A stretch of DNA of 64,000 nucleotides. Origin: Anaerolineales bacterium. Lineage in GTDB: Bacteria > Chloroflexota > Anaerolineae > Anaerolineales > UBA11579. Made by a program: the position numbers and the translations under genes. The stretch is taken from NCBI GenBank assembly GCA_026129335.1, contig JAHCIH010000002.1:1-64000 (forward strand), in the 5' to 3' direction. A model generated the notes under the pieces. That model searched no databases. It saw only the letters and a program-made list of their open reading frames with translations, and was not told where the DNA came from. Positions within the stretch are counted from its first letter, which is position 1, and every line of letters starts with the position of its first letter. This document shows positions 1 through 8,279 of this stretch, in pieces.

Positions 1-585
1 CGAGGGCGCGCCGCCGTCCGCAGGGCGCATGCGCAGCTCCGCGTCCACCGGGGTCTTGGCGCCCAGGTAGCCGCGCAGCGGGTCCTCATCCCCAGCGCGC
101 TTGTCCAGCAGCTGGCGGTCGCGCGGGAAGTGATGGACGACGTTGAGCAGCTGCAGGCTGTGGCCGCGCAGCAGGTACAACCGCGCATCGCCCACCGAAG
201 CGGAATACAGGCGGTCGCCCACCAGCCAGGCGCACAAAAACGTGCTGCCCATGCCCTGCCATTCGCGGCGGGTTTCGCTGCGCTGTAAGATGACCTGGCT
301 GGCCTGGATGATGGCGGCCTGCAAAATGCCGCTGGGCTGGCTGGCGTCGCTTTGCGCCACCAGGCGGGTCACCGCGTCTACGGCCAGCTGGGCGGCCACC
401 TGGCCCGCCCGGCTGGCGCCAATGCCGTCGGCGACCACGGCCAGCAGGGAGGGCGCGGTCTTGTCCTCGCTCAGCCGGTAATGCTCCACGGCGTAACGGT
501 CTTCGTTGTGCTTGCCGTCCCCCGCGTGCGAAGCGATGGAAACGGGGAAGGACGGCTGCTCAGAGGGGATCACGGCTGCCCTCAT
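1..585 (-). CDS. PP2C-family Ser/Thr protein phosphatase (3' end outside window)
   Basis: The visible 195 residues are the N-terminal part of a PP2C (PPM) phosphatase, a metal-dependent enzyme that removes phosphate from Ser/Thr. Visible motifs are HAGDGKHNEDRY (first metal-binding region, N-E-D), VVADGIGASRAGQVAA (the DG-x-G motif) and GSTFLCAWLVGDRLYSASVG followed by DARLYLL, the typical core strand pair. The ATG at 585 lies 26 nt inside the upstream FHA gene, so the two are probably translationally coupled. A GTG at 573 in the same frame is an alternative start. PP2C plus FHA neighbours usually belong to Ser/Thr phosphorylation signalling, but no kinase is visible in this window. The gene runs off the left edge, so the last acidic metal ligands and the C-terminus cannot be checked. 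Confidence 0.85.
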   Translation of the reverse strand, partial: MRAAVIPSEQPSFPVSIASHAGDGKHNEDRYAVEHYRLSEDKTAPSLLAVVADGIGASRAGQVAAQLAVDAVTRLVAQSDASQPSGILQAAIIQASQVILQRSETRREWQGMGSTFLCAWLVGDRLYSASVGDARLYLLRGHSLQLLNVVHHFPRDRQLLDKRAGDEDPLRGYLGAKTPVDAELRMRPADGGAPS

Positions 586-2407
586 TAATGAGGAAGCGGA
601 ACGCCACCCGGCCGATGTGCAGCAGGTCGCCGTCGCGCAGCTGGCTGCCTTCGGCAGAGATCGGCGCGTAATTGACCCAGGTGCCCGCTTCAGAACCCAG
701 GTCGGCCACCAGGTAGCTGCCCTCCGGCAGGCGGCTGAGCTGCGCATGGCGCGAGCTGACTGATTCGTCATCCACCACCAGGCTGTTCTGTTTGTCGCGG
801 CCGATGAAAGTCTCTGTGCCGTAGATCGGCAGGAACTCCGCCGGGCGGTCCGCCTCCTGGGCGTTGAGGCGCTGCAGCAGCGCCGCCGGCCGCTCGCGGG
901 CCGCGTCGCCGTCTTCGTCGGTGGGCTGGCTCCACTCCGTCTCCAACAGCGGCGTGTCGCTCAACGGGTCCACCCCCACCGGTGCCGCGGGGCGCGGCCG
1001 GCGGCGTCCCCGGCGGCGGGCGCCCAGCTGCGGAGGCTGCAAGCGCCCGGAAAGCACCAGGACCAGCAGCAGCGCCCCGGCGGCCAGCGCCGCGCCGGCC
1101 ACTGCCAGCAGCGGCCCGCCGCGGCCCAGCAGGCTTTGCACCTGTGAAGGCGGTAGAGTGACGCTGATCTGCACCGGGATCTCCACGCTGCTGCCCACCA
1201 GGCCCAGGCTGTCTTCGGCCTCCACGCGCAGCATGACCGGCTGGCTGCTGTTGTAAGCGCTCAAATCCCAGGAGAAGCGCGTGAAGGGCGGGCTGCTGTT
1301 CTCGGCGACGCGTTCGCCGTCGGCGAAGAGGGTCGTGCGCTGTATGTCTCGCTCGATGCCGTCGGGGAATTCAATGATCACCTCGATGGGCCGGCTGAAG
1401 GGGGTGAGCAGTTGCGGGTCGTCTTCGGAGGGACGGCGTTGAATCAACGAAGGCGGCGAAACCACCACCGGGTTGGGCGGCTGGATGCTGAGCTCGAAGC
1501 TCAGTGGCGGAGAAACCACCGTGCCATCTTCAATGCTCATTTGTATCTGGATGTCATGGCTGCCCGAGTTGAACAGTTGGGAATCATATTGAAAGAAGTA
1601 CGACGAGCGGAAGGGGCGGAAGTAGTCCTCGGGGCTGGGTAAGGGCTCGCCGCTGGAGAAACCGAACCAGGCGCCGCCGGTGCCCTCCGCCAGCGCGCGC
1701 AGCTGCTGGCTGGCCTCGCTATTGAACGTGGAGACCGAGCCGACCTGCCAGATGAACAGGGGGATGCCCTGCTCGACAAGCTGTTGCTGCCACTCGGCCA
1801 CCTGCCCCAGGTCGTTGAACGACGGGGCCGCGGTGACCCACCAGATGGCGCTGCCGGCCCCGGCTTGCGGGGCCGGGCGAGCGGCCAACTGCATGGCCTG
1901 GGTGAGCGGGGCTACATCGCCCAGCTGCCGCGAGGTGTCCAGGGCCAGCTCCACCAGCGCGGCGCTCCATTCGGCCAGGGGGGCGTCCTCCAGTTGGACG
2001 CCCTCGCCGGTCACCAGGCCCAGATAATTGTCGCGGGCGGGGATGCCCGCCGCCCAGGCGACGATGGCATCGCGCACGTAGTCATAGCGGGTGCGCGCCT
2101 GGGAATCACGGATGGCAAAGGAATCGCTGGGGCTGAGCGCCAGCACGATGCGCAGCCCCGGCTGCACGGAGCGCAGCTGGCTTAGCGGAAGCGGGCGGCC
2201 ATCTTCCAGCACCTGCACGTCTTCAATGGCCAGGCCAGCGATGGGCTGCCCGCCGGCGTCCCGGGCGCTGAAGTAGCCGAGGATGATGGGAAAAGCTTCG
2301 GTTTCCAGCTGGCTCAGGTGGAGCGTTGCCCCCGTTTGTGCCGCCGCAGGGTGGCTCTGCCACAGTGCGGCGAGCGCCATTGCCAGCGCAAGCAGAATAT
2401 GTCTCAA
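560..2407 (-). CDS. Secreted/membrane VWA-like protein with C-terminal cytoplasmic FHA domain
   Basis: A 615-residue protein. It starts with a signal-peptide-like segment (LLALAMALAALW, then AAAQT), followed by a von Willebrand A-like region at roughly residues 85-260. The MIDAS motif is degenerate: where DxSxS is expected the sequence reads SPSDS. Next come an Ig-like Pro-rich part and one strong hydrophobic segment (LLAVAGAALAAGALLLVLVL) near residue 450. The last ~90 residues are a clear FHA domain (IGRDKQNSLVVDD, SVSSRHAQL, GTWVN), which binds phosphothreonine. The TTG start at 2407 was chosen because no ATG lies further upstream, it gives a charged n-region, and a TAAAAT box lies 7 nt before it. 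ATG 2380 is the alternative. The 3' end overlaps the PP2C gene. FHA plus PP2C suggests phospho-dependent signalling; the partner is unknown. Confidence 0.8.
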   Translation of the reverse strand: MRHILLALAMALAALWQSHPAAAQTGATLHLSQLETEAFPIILGYFSARDAGGQPIAGLAIEDVQVLEDGRPLPLSQLRSVQPGLRIVLALSPSDSFAIRDSQARTRYDYVRDAIVAWAAGIPARDNYLGLVTGEGVQLEDAPLAEWSAALVELALDTSRQLGDVAPLTQAMQLAARPAPQAGAGSAIWWVTAAPSFNDLGQVAEWQQQLVEQGIPLFIWQVGSVSTFNSEASQQLRALAEGTGGAWFGFSSGEPLPSPEDYFRPFRSSYFFQYDSQLFNSGSHDIQIQMSIEDGTVVSPPLSFELSIQPPNPVVVSPPSLIQRRPSEDDPQLLTPFSRPIEVIIEFPDGIERDIQRTTLFADGERVAENSSPPFTRFSWDLSAYNSSQPVMLRVEAEDSLGLVGSSVEIPVQISVTLPPSQVQSLLGRGGPLLAVAGAALAAGALLLVLVLSGRLQPPQLGARRRGRRRPRPAAPVGVDPLSDTPLLETEWSQPTDEDGDAARERPAALLQRLNAQEADRPAEFLPIYGTETFIGRDKQNSLVVDDESVSSRHAQLSRLPEGSYLVADLGSEAGTWVNYAPISAEGSQLRDGDLLHIGRVAFRFLINEGSRDPL

Positions 2408-2459
2408 CCTCGCGATTTTAGCATACCGGCTTTGGGAATCGGCGAGGCTCTCAGAATGG

Positions 2460-2465
2460 TAATAT
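2460..2465 (+). promoter_or_regulatory. Putative -10 box (TAATAT) of the heparinase-like gene
   Basis: TAATAT lies 11 nt before the chosen ATG (2477), matching the spacing of other genes in this window whose -10 box nearly abuts the start codon. It is the reason for preferring this start over ATG 2456. No convincing -35 is visible. Confidence 0.4.
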
Positions 2466-2476
2466 GGCCCGAGCGC

Positions 2477-4405
2477 ATGGCCGGTCCAAACAAGATAGTC
2501 ACGCTGTTCAAAGCCGCCGCCCAACTGGGGCCGGCGGCCCTGTGGCCGTATGCGCGCTACCAGTTGGCCCTGCGCAGCGGCTGGCTGCGCCGGCAGACCC
2601 CTGTAGGCGGTCTGCCCCAGCCCGCGGACCCGGGCCAGCCGCAAACCCTGCTGCAACCGGCACCCGCCGCCAAAATCCGGCGGCTTTTGGGGCCGGATTT
2701 GGTGCAAAAGCTGCTCGAAGAAGCCGGCGAAGTGCAAAAACGGCGCGTCCGGCTGTTCGGCGGCCCGCCGCGCCGCCTGGACCTGGCGCCCAAAGGCCGC
2801 TTGGCGCATTGGAGCGCCTACCACAGCCGGCTGCCGGGCGGCGGCGATATAAAACCGGTCTGGGAAACCGGCCGTTTCGGCTGGGCCACCGCGCTGGCGC
2901 GAGCTTTCTGGCTGAGCGGGGATGATGGCTATGCGCAGAGTTTTTGGCGCTACTTCGAGCGCTTCGAGGCGGCCAACCCGCCCAACTGCGGGCCACATTG
3001 GTCCTCGGCGCAGGAGGTCGCTCTGCGCATTATCAGCTGGGCTTATTGCCATAGCCTGATGGCCGGGGCGGCCAGCAGCACGCCGGCCCGCCAGGCGGCG
3101 CTGGCGCGCAGCCTGGCCCAACACGCCGAGCGCATCCCGCCCAGCCTGGATTATGCCCGCGCCCAGAACAACAACCATCTGCTCAGCGAAGGGCTGGGCC
3201 TGGCCACCGCCGCGGCCCTGCTGCCCGAATACCCGAAGGCGAAGGAATGGGAGCAGCTGGGCTGGACAGCGTTCAATGAAGGCATCGCCCGCCAGGTGCA
3301 TGCAGACGGCGCCTACGCCCAGCACAGCAGCAACTACCACCGCCTAATGCTGCAGCTGGGCTGCTGGGCCCAGGTGCTGGCGGCGCACCGCGGCCGCCCG
3401 CTGCCTGCGGGGGCGCGCAAACGCCTGGCGGCGGCGACCGGCTGGCTGGCGCAGCTGCTGGACGGGGACAGCGGCCGCGCCGCCAACCTGGGGCCGAACG
3501 ATGGCGCCTACATCCTGCCGCTGAGTACACTGCCTTTCGCAGACTTCCGCCCCGCGCTGCAGGCCGCCTTGGCCGCCTTCGGCGGCGCGGCCTTGCCGCG
3601 CGGGCCGTGGGACGAGCTGAGCTTGTGGCTCGGCTTGGGGCCGCCCAAAGGCCGCCCGCTGGCCCGGCGGGGGCCGCTGCGGCTGGCTGGCCGCAACTCC
3701 TGGGCGTATTTGCGGGCGGCGCAATTCAAAGAGCGGCCCGGGCACGCCGACCAATTACACCTGGACCTGTGGTGGCGCGGCCACAACATCGCCGGGGATG
3801 CGGGCAGCTACCTGTACACCGCCGCCCCACCCTGGGACAACGCCCTGGCGGGCACCGCGGTACACAACACGCTCAGCGTCGATGGCCGGGACCAGATGAC
3901 CCGCGCCGGGCGCTTCCTCTGGCTGGATTGGGCCCAGGCCCGCGTGCTGCGCAGGCGGGAGGACAAACACGGCCGGCTGGCTTACGCTGTCGCTGAACAC
4001 GACGGGTATGCTCACCTGGGCATCCGCCACCGCCGCAGCGTAGAAGTGCAAGGCGCGGTGTGGATGGTGCGCGATGAACTGCGCCGCAGCCAGATGCTTG
4101 CGACGAACCGGCACCTCCGCCTGCGTTGGCTGCTGCCGGACTGGAAGTGGCAACTACAGGCACATAACCTGCTGCTCGAAGCGCCGGATGGACTGATTGA
4201 ACTGAGACTGCACAGCAGTGTCCCCGGCCTGGCGCTCTCGCTGTTCCGGGCAGGCAAGCGCTTGGCCGGGGAGGCCCGCGGCGGAGCGACGCTGGGCTGG
4301 GTCTCGCCCAGCTATGCCGTCAAAGAGCCGGCGCTCTCCCTGGTCGCCGAACTGCACGCCACCCCGCCGCTGACCCTGACCACGCGCTGGATGCTGCCGG
4401 ACTGA
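2477..4405 (+). CDS. Heparinase II/III family protein (polysaccharide lyase-like)
   Basis: A 642-residue protein with the two-part layout of the heparinase II/III/alginate lyase superfamily. An alpha/alpha toroid covers roughly residues 90-370 (motifs NNNHLLSEGLGLA, HSSNYHRLMLQ, NLGPNDGAYILPL). A beta-sandwich follows from about residue 395 (HADQLHLDLWWRG, then AGDAGSYLY, HNTLSVDGRDQM). Such enzymes cleave uronic-acid polysaccharides by beta-elimination. In envelope glycan clusters they often act in polymer assembly or trimming rather than as digestive lyases. No signal peptide is visible, so it may be cytoplasmic. ATG 2477 was chosen because a TAATAT box at 2460-2465 would give a nearly leaderless mRNA; in-frame ATGs at 2399 and 2456 are possible. 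The stop lies 2 nt before the glycosyltransferase start, so the two form an operon. Confidence 0.82.
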   Translation: MAGPNKIVTLFKAAAQLGPAALWPYARYQLALRSGWLRRQTPVGGLPQPADPGQPQTLLQPAPAAKIRRLLGPDLVQKLLEEAGEVQKRRVRLFGGPPRRLDLAPKGRLAHWSAYHSRLPGGGDIKPVWETGRFGWATALARAFWLSGDDGYAQSFWRYFERFEAANPPNCGPHWSSAQEVALRIISWAYCHSLMAGAASSTPARQAALARSLAQHAERIPPSLDYARAQNNNHLLSEGLGLATAAALLPEYPKAKEWEQLGWTAFNEGIARQVHADGAYAQHSSNYHRLMLQLGCWAQVLAAHRGRPLPAGARKRLAAATGWLAQLLDGDSGRAANLGPNDGAYILPLSTLPFADFRPALQAALAAFGGAALPRGPWDELSLWLGLGPPKGRPLARRGPLRLAGRNSWAYLRAAQFKERPGHADQLHLDLWWRGHNIAGDAGSYLYTAAPPWDNALAGTAVHNTLSVDGRDQMTRAGRFLWLDWAQARVLRRREDKHGRLAYAVAEHDGYAHLGIRHRRSVEVQGAVWMVRDELRRSQMLATNRHLRLRWLLPDWKWQLQAHNLLLEAPDGLIELRLHSSVPGLALSLFRAGKRLAGEARGGATLGWVSPSYAVKEPALSLVAELHATPPLTLTTRWMLPD

Positions 4406-4407
4406 CC

Positions 4408-5628
4408 ATGCACATCCTGCTCATCCACCAAGCCTATGTGGACCTGGACCAGGCCGGCGGCACCCGCCACGCCGAGTTCGCCCGCCATTTGGTCGCCCAG
4501 GGCCACCGGGTGACGGTCATCGCCAGCCCGGTGAGCTACCTCAGCGGTGGGCGCGAAACGGCCGCCAGCAGCCAACCCGTCCCGGGGCTGACCATCCTGC
4601 GGGCGGCCACCTACAGCGGCCTGCACCGCAGTTTCCTGCACCGCCTGCTCAGTTTCTTCTCGTTCACGGTCAGTTCTTTCTTTCTAGGACTGCGCGTCAG
4701 AGAAGTGGATCTGGTCTGGGGCACCACCCCACCCATCTTCCAGGCGGTCACCGCCTGGGCGCTGGCCCGGCTGAAGCGCGCCCGCTTCCTGCTGGAAGTG
4801 CGCGACCTGTGGCCCGCTTTCGCGGTGGAGGTGGGCGTGCTGCGCAACCGCCTGCTCATCGCCGCCTCGGAATGGCTGGAGCGCTTCCTGTATCGCCGCG
4901 GCGACCAAATCGTGGCCAATTCGCCGGGCTTCGTAGCGCACATCCGCGAGCGCGGCGGGCAGCAGGTCGCCGTGGTGGCCAACGGCGCCGACCCGGCGAT
5001 GTTCGACCCGAACGCTGACGGCGCCGCATTCCGCCAGGCGCACGGTCTGCAAGGCAAGTTCGTGGTGCTCTACGCCGGAGCGCACGGGCTCTCCAACGAT
5101 CTGGGCGTCGTCTTGTCCGCCGCCCGCCAACTGCGCGGGCAGCCCGAGATTGCCCTGGTGCTGCTGGGGGACGGCAAGGACAAGCCGGCTTTGCAAGCCC
5201 AAGCCAGCCAAATGGGCCTCGACAATTTGCACTTCCTGCCGCCGCTGCCCAAAGAGGGCGTCGCCGCGGCTCTGGCCGCGGCGGACGCCTGCCTGGCGAT
5301 CCTCAAGCCGCTCAAGTTGTACGCCACGGTGTACCCCAACAAAGTCTTCGACTATATGGCCGCCGGGCGGCCGGTGCTGTTAGCCATCGACGGCGTGATT
5401 CGCCAGGCGGTCGCGGCGGCTGGCGCGGGCGTGTTCGTGCCGCCGGGCCGGCCCGAGGCGCTGGCTGAGGCCATCCGCGAACTGGCCGCCCAGCCGGCGC
5501 AAGCCCGGCGGATGGGCCAGGCAGGCCGCGCCTATTTGCAGCAGCACTTCGATCGGGCGGCGCTGGCCGCCGAGTTGCAAACCATCATCGAAGCCGAAAG
5601 CTATAATCCGCCAGATGGCCAGGAATAG
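4408..5628 (+). CDS. GT4-type glycosyltransferase, WbuB-like
   Basis: A 406-residue GT-B fold glycosyltransferase. The N-terminal domain starts HILLIHQAYV and contains the GGTRHAEFARHL motif seen in WbuB/colanic-acid-type enzymes. The C-terminal nucleotide-sugar domain shows FVVLYAGAHGLSNDL and VYPNKVFDYMAAGRPVLLAIDG, the donor-binding segment. Acidic residues there presumably contact the sugar nucleotide. The enzyme would transfer a sugar onto a lipid-linked or growing envelope polysaccharide at the cytoplasmic face. It starts 2 nt after the heparinase-like gene and overlaps the sortase gene by 14 nt, so the three genes probably share a transcript although the sortase has its own -10 box. 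The exact donor sugar cannot be told. Confidence 0.85.
   Translation: MHILLIHQAYVDLDQAGGTRHAEFARHLVAQGHRVTVIASPVSYLSGGRETAASSQPVPGLTILRAATYSGLHRSFLHRLLSFFSFTVSSFFLGLRVREVDLVWGTTPPIFQAVTAWALARLKRARFLLEVRDLWPAFAVEVGVLRNRLLIAASEWLERFLYRRGDQIVANSPGFVAHIRERGGQQVAVVANGADPAMFDPNADGAAFRQAHGLQGKFVVLYAGAHGLSNDLGVVLSAARQLRGQPEIALVLLGDGKDKPALQAQASQMGLDNLHFLPPLPKEGVAAALAAADACLAILKPLKLYATVYPNKVFDYMAAGRPVLLAIDGVIRQAVAAAGAGVFVPPGRPEALAEAIRELAAQPAQARRMGQAGRAYLQQHFDRAALAAELQTIIEAESYNPPDGQE
5602..5607 (+). promoter_or_regulatory. -10 box (TATAAT) directly before the sortase gene
   Basis: A perfect TATAAT lies inside the end of the GT4 gene, 7 nt before the sortase ATG at 5615. Transcription starting about 7 nt downstream would begin at the start codon, giving a leaderless sortase mRNA in addition to operon read-through. 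Confidence 0.5.
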
Positions 5629-6520
5629 CCCGCCGCAACTGAGCGAAAGCGAGCTGCGCCGCCAGCTGCTGGAGCGCCGCAAAGCGGACCGCGCCCGGCG
5701 GCTGGAACGCTTCAGCGAGCACGGCGAACTCGCCGAGCGGCAGGCGGCTCCCGCCGAGCCGCCGCAAGGCGACCCGCTGAGCGGCCCGCAGGTGCACCCG
5801 GCGCCCGGCCTGCGGCTGGCGCGCAACGCCCCCGGCTGGCTGGACCGGGCGCTGTTGGCCGTGGAAATCCTCGCCGCTTTGGGCCTGGTCTACATCTTCT
5901 TCAATGGGTTGAGCCTGCTGGATACCCTGAACCGCGAGTTCGCGGCCGCGTTCCAGGCGGCCCCGGCCGGCGAGGCCGCGCTGCTGCTCGGCCCGGTGGT
6001 GCTGCCCTCCGGGCACACCCCGCCGCTGAACGGTCAGGCCGCCCAGCCGAACGAAGCCGAAATCCCCGAACACTTACGCCCGCAGATGCAGGCTTACATC
6101 GCCGCCATGCAAATGCCCACGCCCGGACCGCAGCAGGCTCTGGGCATCCGCATAGAGAGCATTGGGGTCAACGCGCCGATCGTGCTCGGCGACGATTGGG
6201 AAGCGCTGAAGCGCGGCGTGGGCCAGCATGTGGGCAGCGCGGACCCCGGCCAGCAAGGCAACTTCGTGCTCAGCGGGCACAACGACATCTATGGCGAAGT
6301 CTTCCGCCATTTGGACGAATTGAAGCCGGGCGACGAAGTGACCATCTTCACCGCCAACCGCACCTTCACCTACCGCGTGGTGGAAACCCGCATCGTGCCG
6401 CCCACTGCGGTGGAAGTGCTCGCCCCCACCCCCGAAGCGACCCTCACTTTAATCAGCTGCTATCCCTACCGGGTGAACAGCCAGCGCATTGTGGTGATTG
6501 GCGAACTGAAGAGCAACTAA
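5615..6520 (+). CDS. Sortase (class D/E-like) with long charged cytoplasmic N-terminus
   Basis: A 301-residue membrane transpeptidase that would join sorted surface proteins to the cell wall or another amine acceptor. Residues 1-75 are charged and Pro-rich and likely cytoplasmic. One membrane segment lies at about 77-101 (LLAVEILAALGLVYIFF). The catalytic domain is 170-301 with His222 (LSGHND), Cys282 (TLISCYPYR) and Arg291 (NSQRIVV), the complete His-Cys-Arg triad. The N-terminal extension is longer than in most sortases. ATG 5615 follows a TATAAT box by 7 nt. Its last bases overlap the convergent GT-C gene. No LPXTG-type substrate is encoded in this window, so the substrate must be elsewhere. 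Confidence 0.9.
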   Translation: MARNSPPQLSESELRRQLLERRKADRARRLERFSEHGELAERQAAPAEPPQGDPLSGPQVHPAPGLRLARNAPGWLDRALLAVEILAALGLVYIFFNGLSLLDTLNREFAAAFQAAPAGEAALLLGPVVLPSGHTPPLNGQAAQPNEAEIPEHLRPQMQAYIAAMQMPTPGPQQALGIRIESIGVNAPIVLGDDWEALKRGVGQHVGSADPGQQGNFVLSGHNDIYGEVFRHLDELKPGDEVTIFTANRTFTYRVVETRIVPPTAVEVLAPTPEATLTLISCYPYRVNSQRIVVIGELKSN

Positions 6521-8208
6521 GGCAGCAAGCGCCAAAGCGGCAGCTCGCGCTCCTCATTGATGACATACACCTTGTAAGGCTGCAAACGCCCTTCCAACAT
6601 CGGGGCGTAGGGGTTGGTTTCGGTGAGGATGTACTCGTTGCCGAAGATATAGTCCACCCCCAACTCGACCAGGTAATCCGCGCCGCGGCCCTCCTGCAGG
6701 GCGTGGAAATACTCCACCGTGTTCATCAGCCCATCCATGTTGACGATGGTGCGCCCGCCGGTGAAGTAGCCCAGGTTGCCGGAGCCGGTGATGGCGATGC
6801 GCGCGCCGGGCTCGGTGTTGGTCTCCACCCAGCGGGCGCGGTGCAGGTAATAGTGGTTGCTGCCGTCGCCGGGCAGGCGGATGGCGCTTTGCAAATAACC
6901 CACGTAGTACAGCGCCAGGCCGGCCAGCAGCAAGGTGCCCAGCGCCGCAGCGCGGCGGCCGGCTGCGGGCAGCCGGCCGCCCAGCCAGCGCAGCAGGGCG
7001 GCCAGCGCCAACCCGCCAAAGAGCAACAGCCAGAGCATCTCGGCCATCCAATACCAGGGCTGCTGGGCCACCGAACCGCCGAACTTGTAATAGGCGATTT
7101 GCAGGAAACAGCCCAGGAAAAGGGGCAGCAAGCCCAAATTGCGGAAAGCGGGGGCGGTGAAACGGCGTTCCGCCCAGGCCAGGCCGGCCCCTAGGGCAAC
7201 CGCCAGCCCGCCGATGCCCAGCAGCACCAGCCGGCGGGCGGATATCGAGAACGCCTGCCCCAGGGCGGCCAGCAGGCTCTCGGCGGCGGCGTACAGCGGC
7301 GCGGTGAACAGCGACCAGGGACCCAGCTCGCGATGGTCCGTGAAGAACTGGCCGGCGAAATTCACCCAGTCGCTGACCGGGAAGCCATAAGCGGTGTTGT
7401 ACAAGGTGCCCCACCACAGCTTGACCTGACCGCTGACCGGCGTGGGCGTGCCGAAGCCCAATACGTTCCAGGCGAGGTAGGCGCTGAGGGTGACCGCCAG
7501 CGGGGCGGCAAAGCCGGCGGCCACCTGCGCCCGCCAGACCCAGGGGTTGCCGGGCGCCGGCGGTTGCCAGGCGCGCCACCAAAACCACAACCCGCCAGCG
7601 GCGACGATGAAGATATTGTCCAGGCGGGCCATCACGGCCAAGGCCGCCAGCCCGCCCAGCGCCAGCAGGCCGCGGCCGTTGACCCGGTCATTGGCTGCGG
7701 CGGGGGTGCGTATCAACCCATACCAGAAGAGCAGAATGCAAAAGGCGTTCAGGCCGGCCTCGGTGCCCGAGTGCAGGTTCAGGTCATGGATACTGGGCAA
7801 GACCAGCCACAGTGTCCCGGCCAGGGCGCCGGCCCAGGCGGCGCCCTGGCTGCGCAGCATGCGGTAGAGCAGGATGGCCGTGCCGGCGCTGAGCAGCGCG
7901 GACAGGGGCATCAGCAGGCGCAAGGGCAGCAGCACATCCCACTGCGCCAGCCAAAAGATGGGCGTAATCAGGAACAGCCACAGCGGGTGAAAACCGTTGG
8001 TAGGGTTGAGCCCGTCGAAGGTGAAGCCCTGCCCCGCCGCCAGGTTGCGGGCTACTTGAAAATAGTAGAAGCCATCGTCCGAGCTGTACCAGTCCAGAAT
8101 GGTGTTGGGGTTGCTCAGGCTGACGTAGAGTTGGGGCAGCAGCGCCAGCAAAAGGGCAAACGCTTCAAAGCGGTGTTCGGCCAGCCATTGGCGGATGCGC
8201 GCGGGCAT
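6517..8208 (-). CDS. GT-C type integral-membrane glycosyltransferase (PMT/ArnT-like)
   Basis: A 563-residue multi-pass membrane protein with about 10-12 hydrophobic segments. Its first large periplasmic loop carries WYSSDDGFYYFQVARNLA followed by TFDGLNPTNGFHPLWL. The DD pair fits the catalytic Asp of GT-C enzymes that use polyprenyl-phosphate sugars, and the loop resembles that of arabinosyl/mannosyl transferases. The C-terminal soluble part (TNTEPGARIAITGSGNLGYF) is typical of such proteins in Chloroflexota and related bacteria. It would glycosylate lipid or protein acceptors on the outer face of the membrane. A TATACT box lies 6 nt before the ATG. It overlaps the 3' end of the sortase gene convergently by 3-4 nt. 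Confidence 0.78.
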   Translation of the reverse strand: MPARIRQWLAEHRFEAFALLLALLPQLYVSLSNPNTILDWYSSDDGFYYFQVARNLAAGQGFTFDGLNPTNGFHPLWLFLITPIFWLAQWDVLLPLRLLMPLSALLSAGTAILLYRMLRSQGAAWAGALAGTLWLVLPSIHDLNLHSGTEAGLNAFCILLFWYGLIRTPAAANDRVNGRGLLALGGLAALAVMARLDNIFIVAAGGLWFWWRAWQPPAPGNPWVWRAQVAAGFAAPLAVTLSAYLAWNVLGFGTPTPVSGQVKLWWGTLYNTAYGFPVSDWVNFAGQFFTDHRELGPWSLFTAPLYAAAESLLAALGQAFSISARRLVLLGIGGLAVALGAGLAWAERRFTAPAFRNLGLLPLFLGCFLQIAYYKFGGSVAQQPWYWMAEMLWLLLFGGLALAALLRWLGGRLPAAGRRAAALGTLLLAGLALYYVGYLQSAIRLPGDGSNHYYLHRARWVETNTEPGARIAITGSGNLGYFTGGRTIVNMDGLMNTVEYFHALQEGRGADYLVELGVDYIFGNEYILTETNPYAPMLEGRLQPYKVYVINEERELPLWRLLP

Positions 8209-8214
8209 GCCCGC

Positions 8215-8220
8215 AGTATA
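8215..8220 (-). promoter_or_regulatory. -10 box (TATACT) of the GT-C glycosyltransferase gene
   Basis: TATACT on the minus strand ends 6 nt before the ATG at 8208, so the predicted transcription start is at or inside the start codon (leaderless mRNA). The promoter is divergent to the MFS gene. Confidence 0.5.
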
Positions 8221-8279
8221 ACGCGCCGGTTATGGCGCCACATCGCAGCGTGATACACTGCCCTCTTTGCGCCCCAGCC

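Noticed and set aside
2408..3340. N-terminal extension of the VWA-FHA frame across the heparinase gene
   Set aside because: It is antisense to a real gene, has shadow-like composition, and the signal peptide begins only at 2407.
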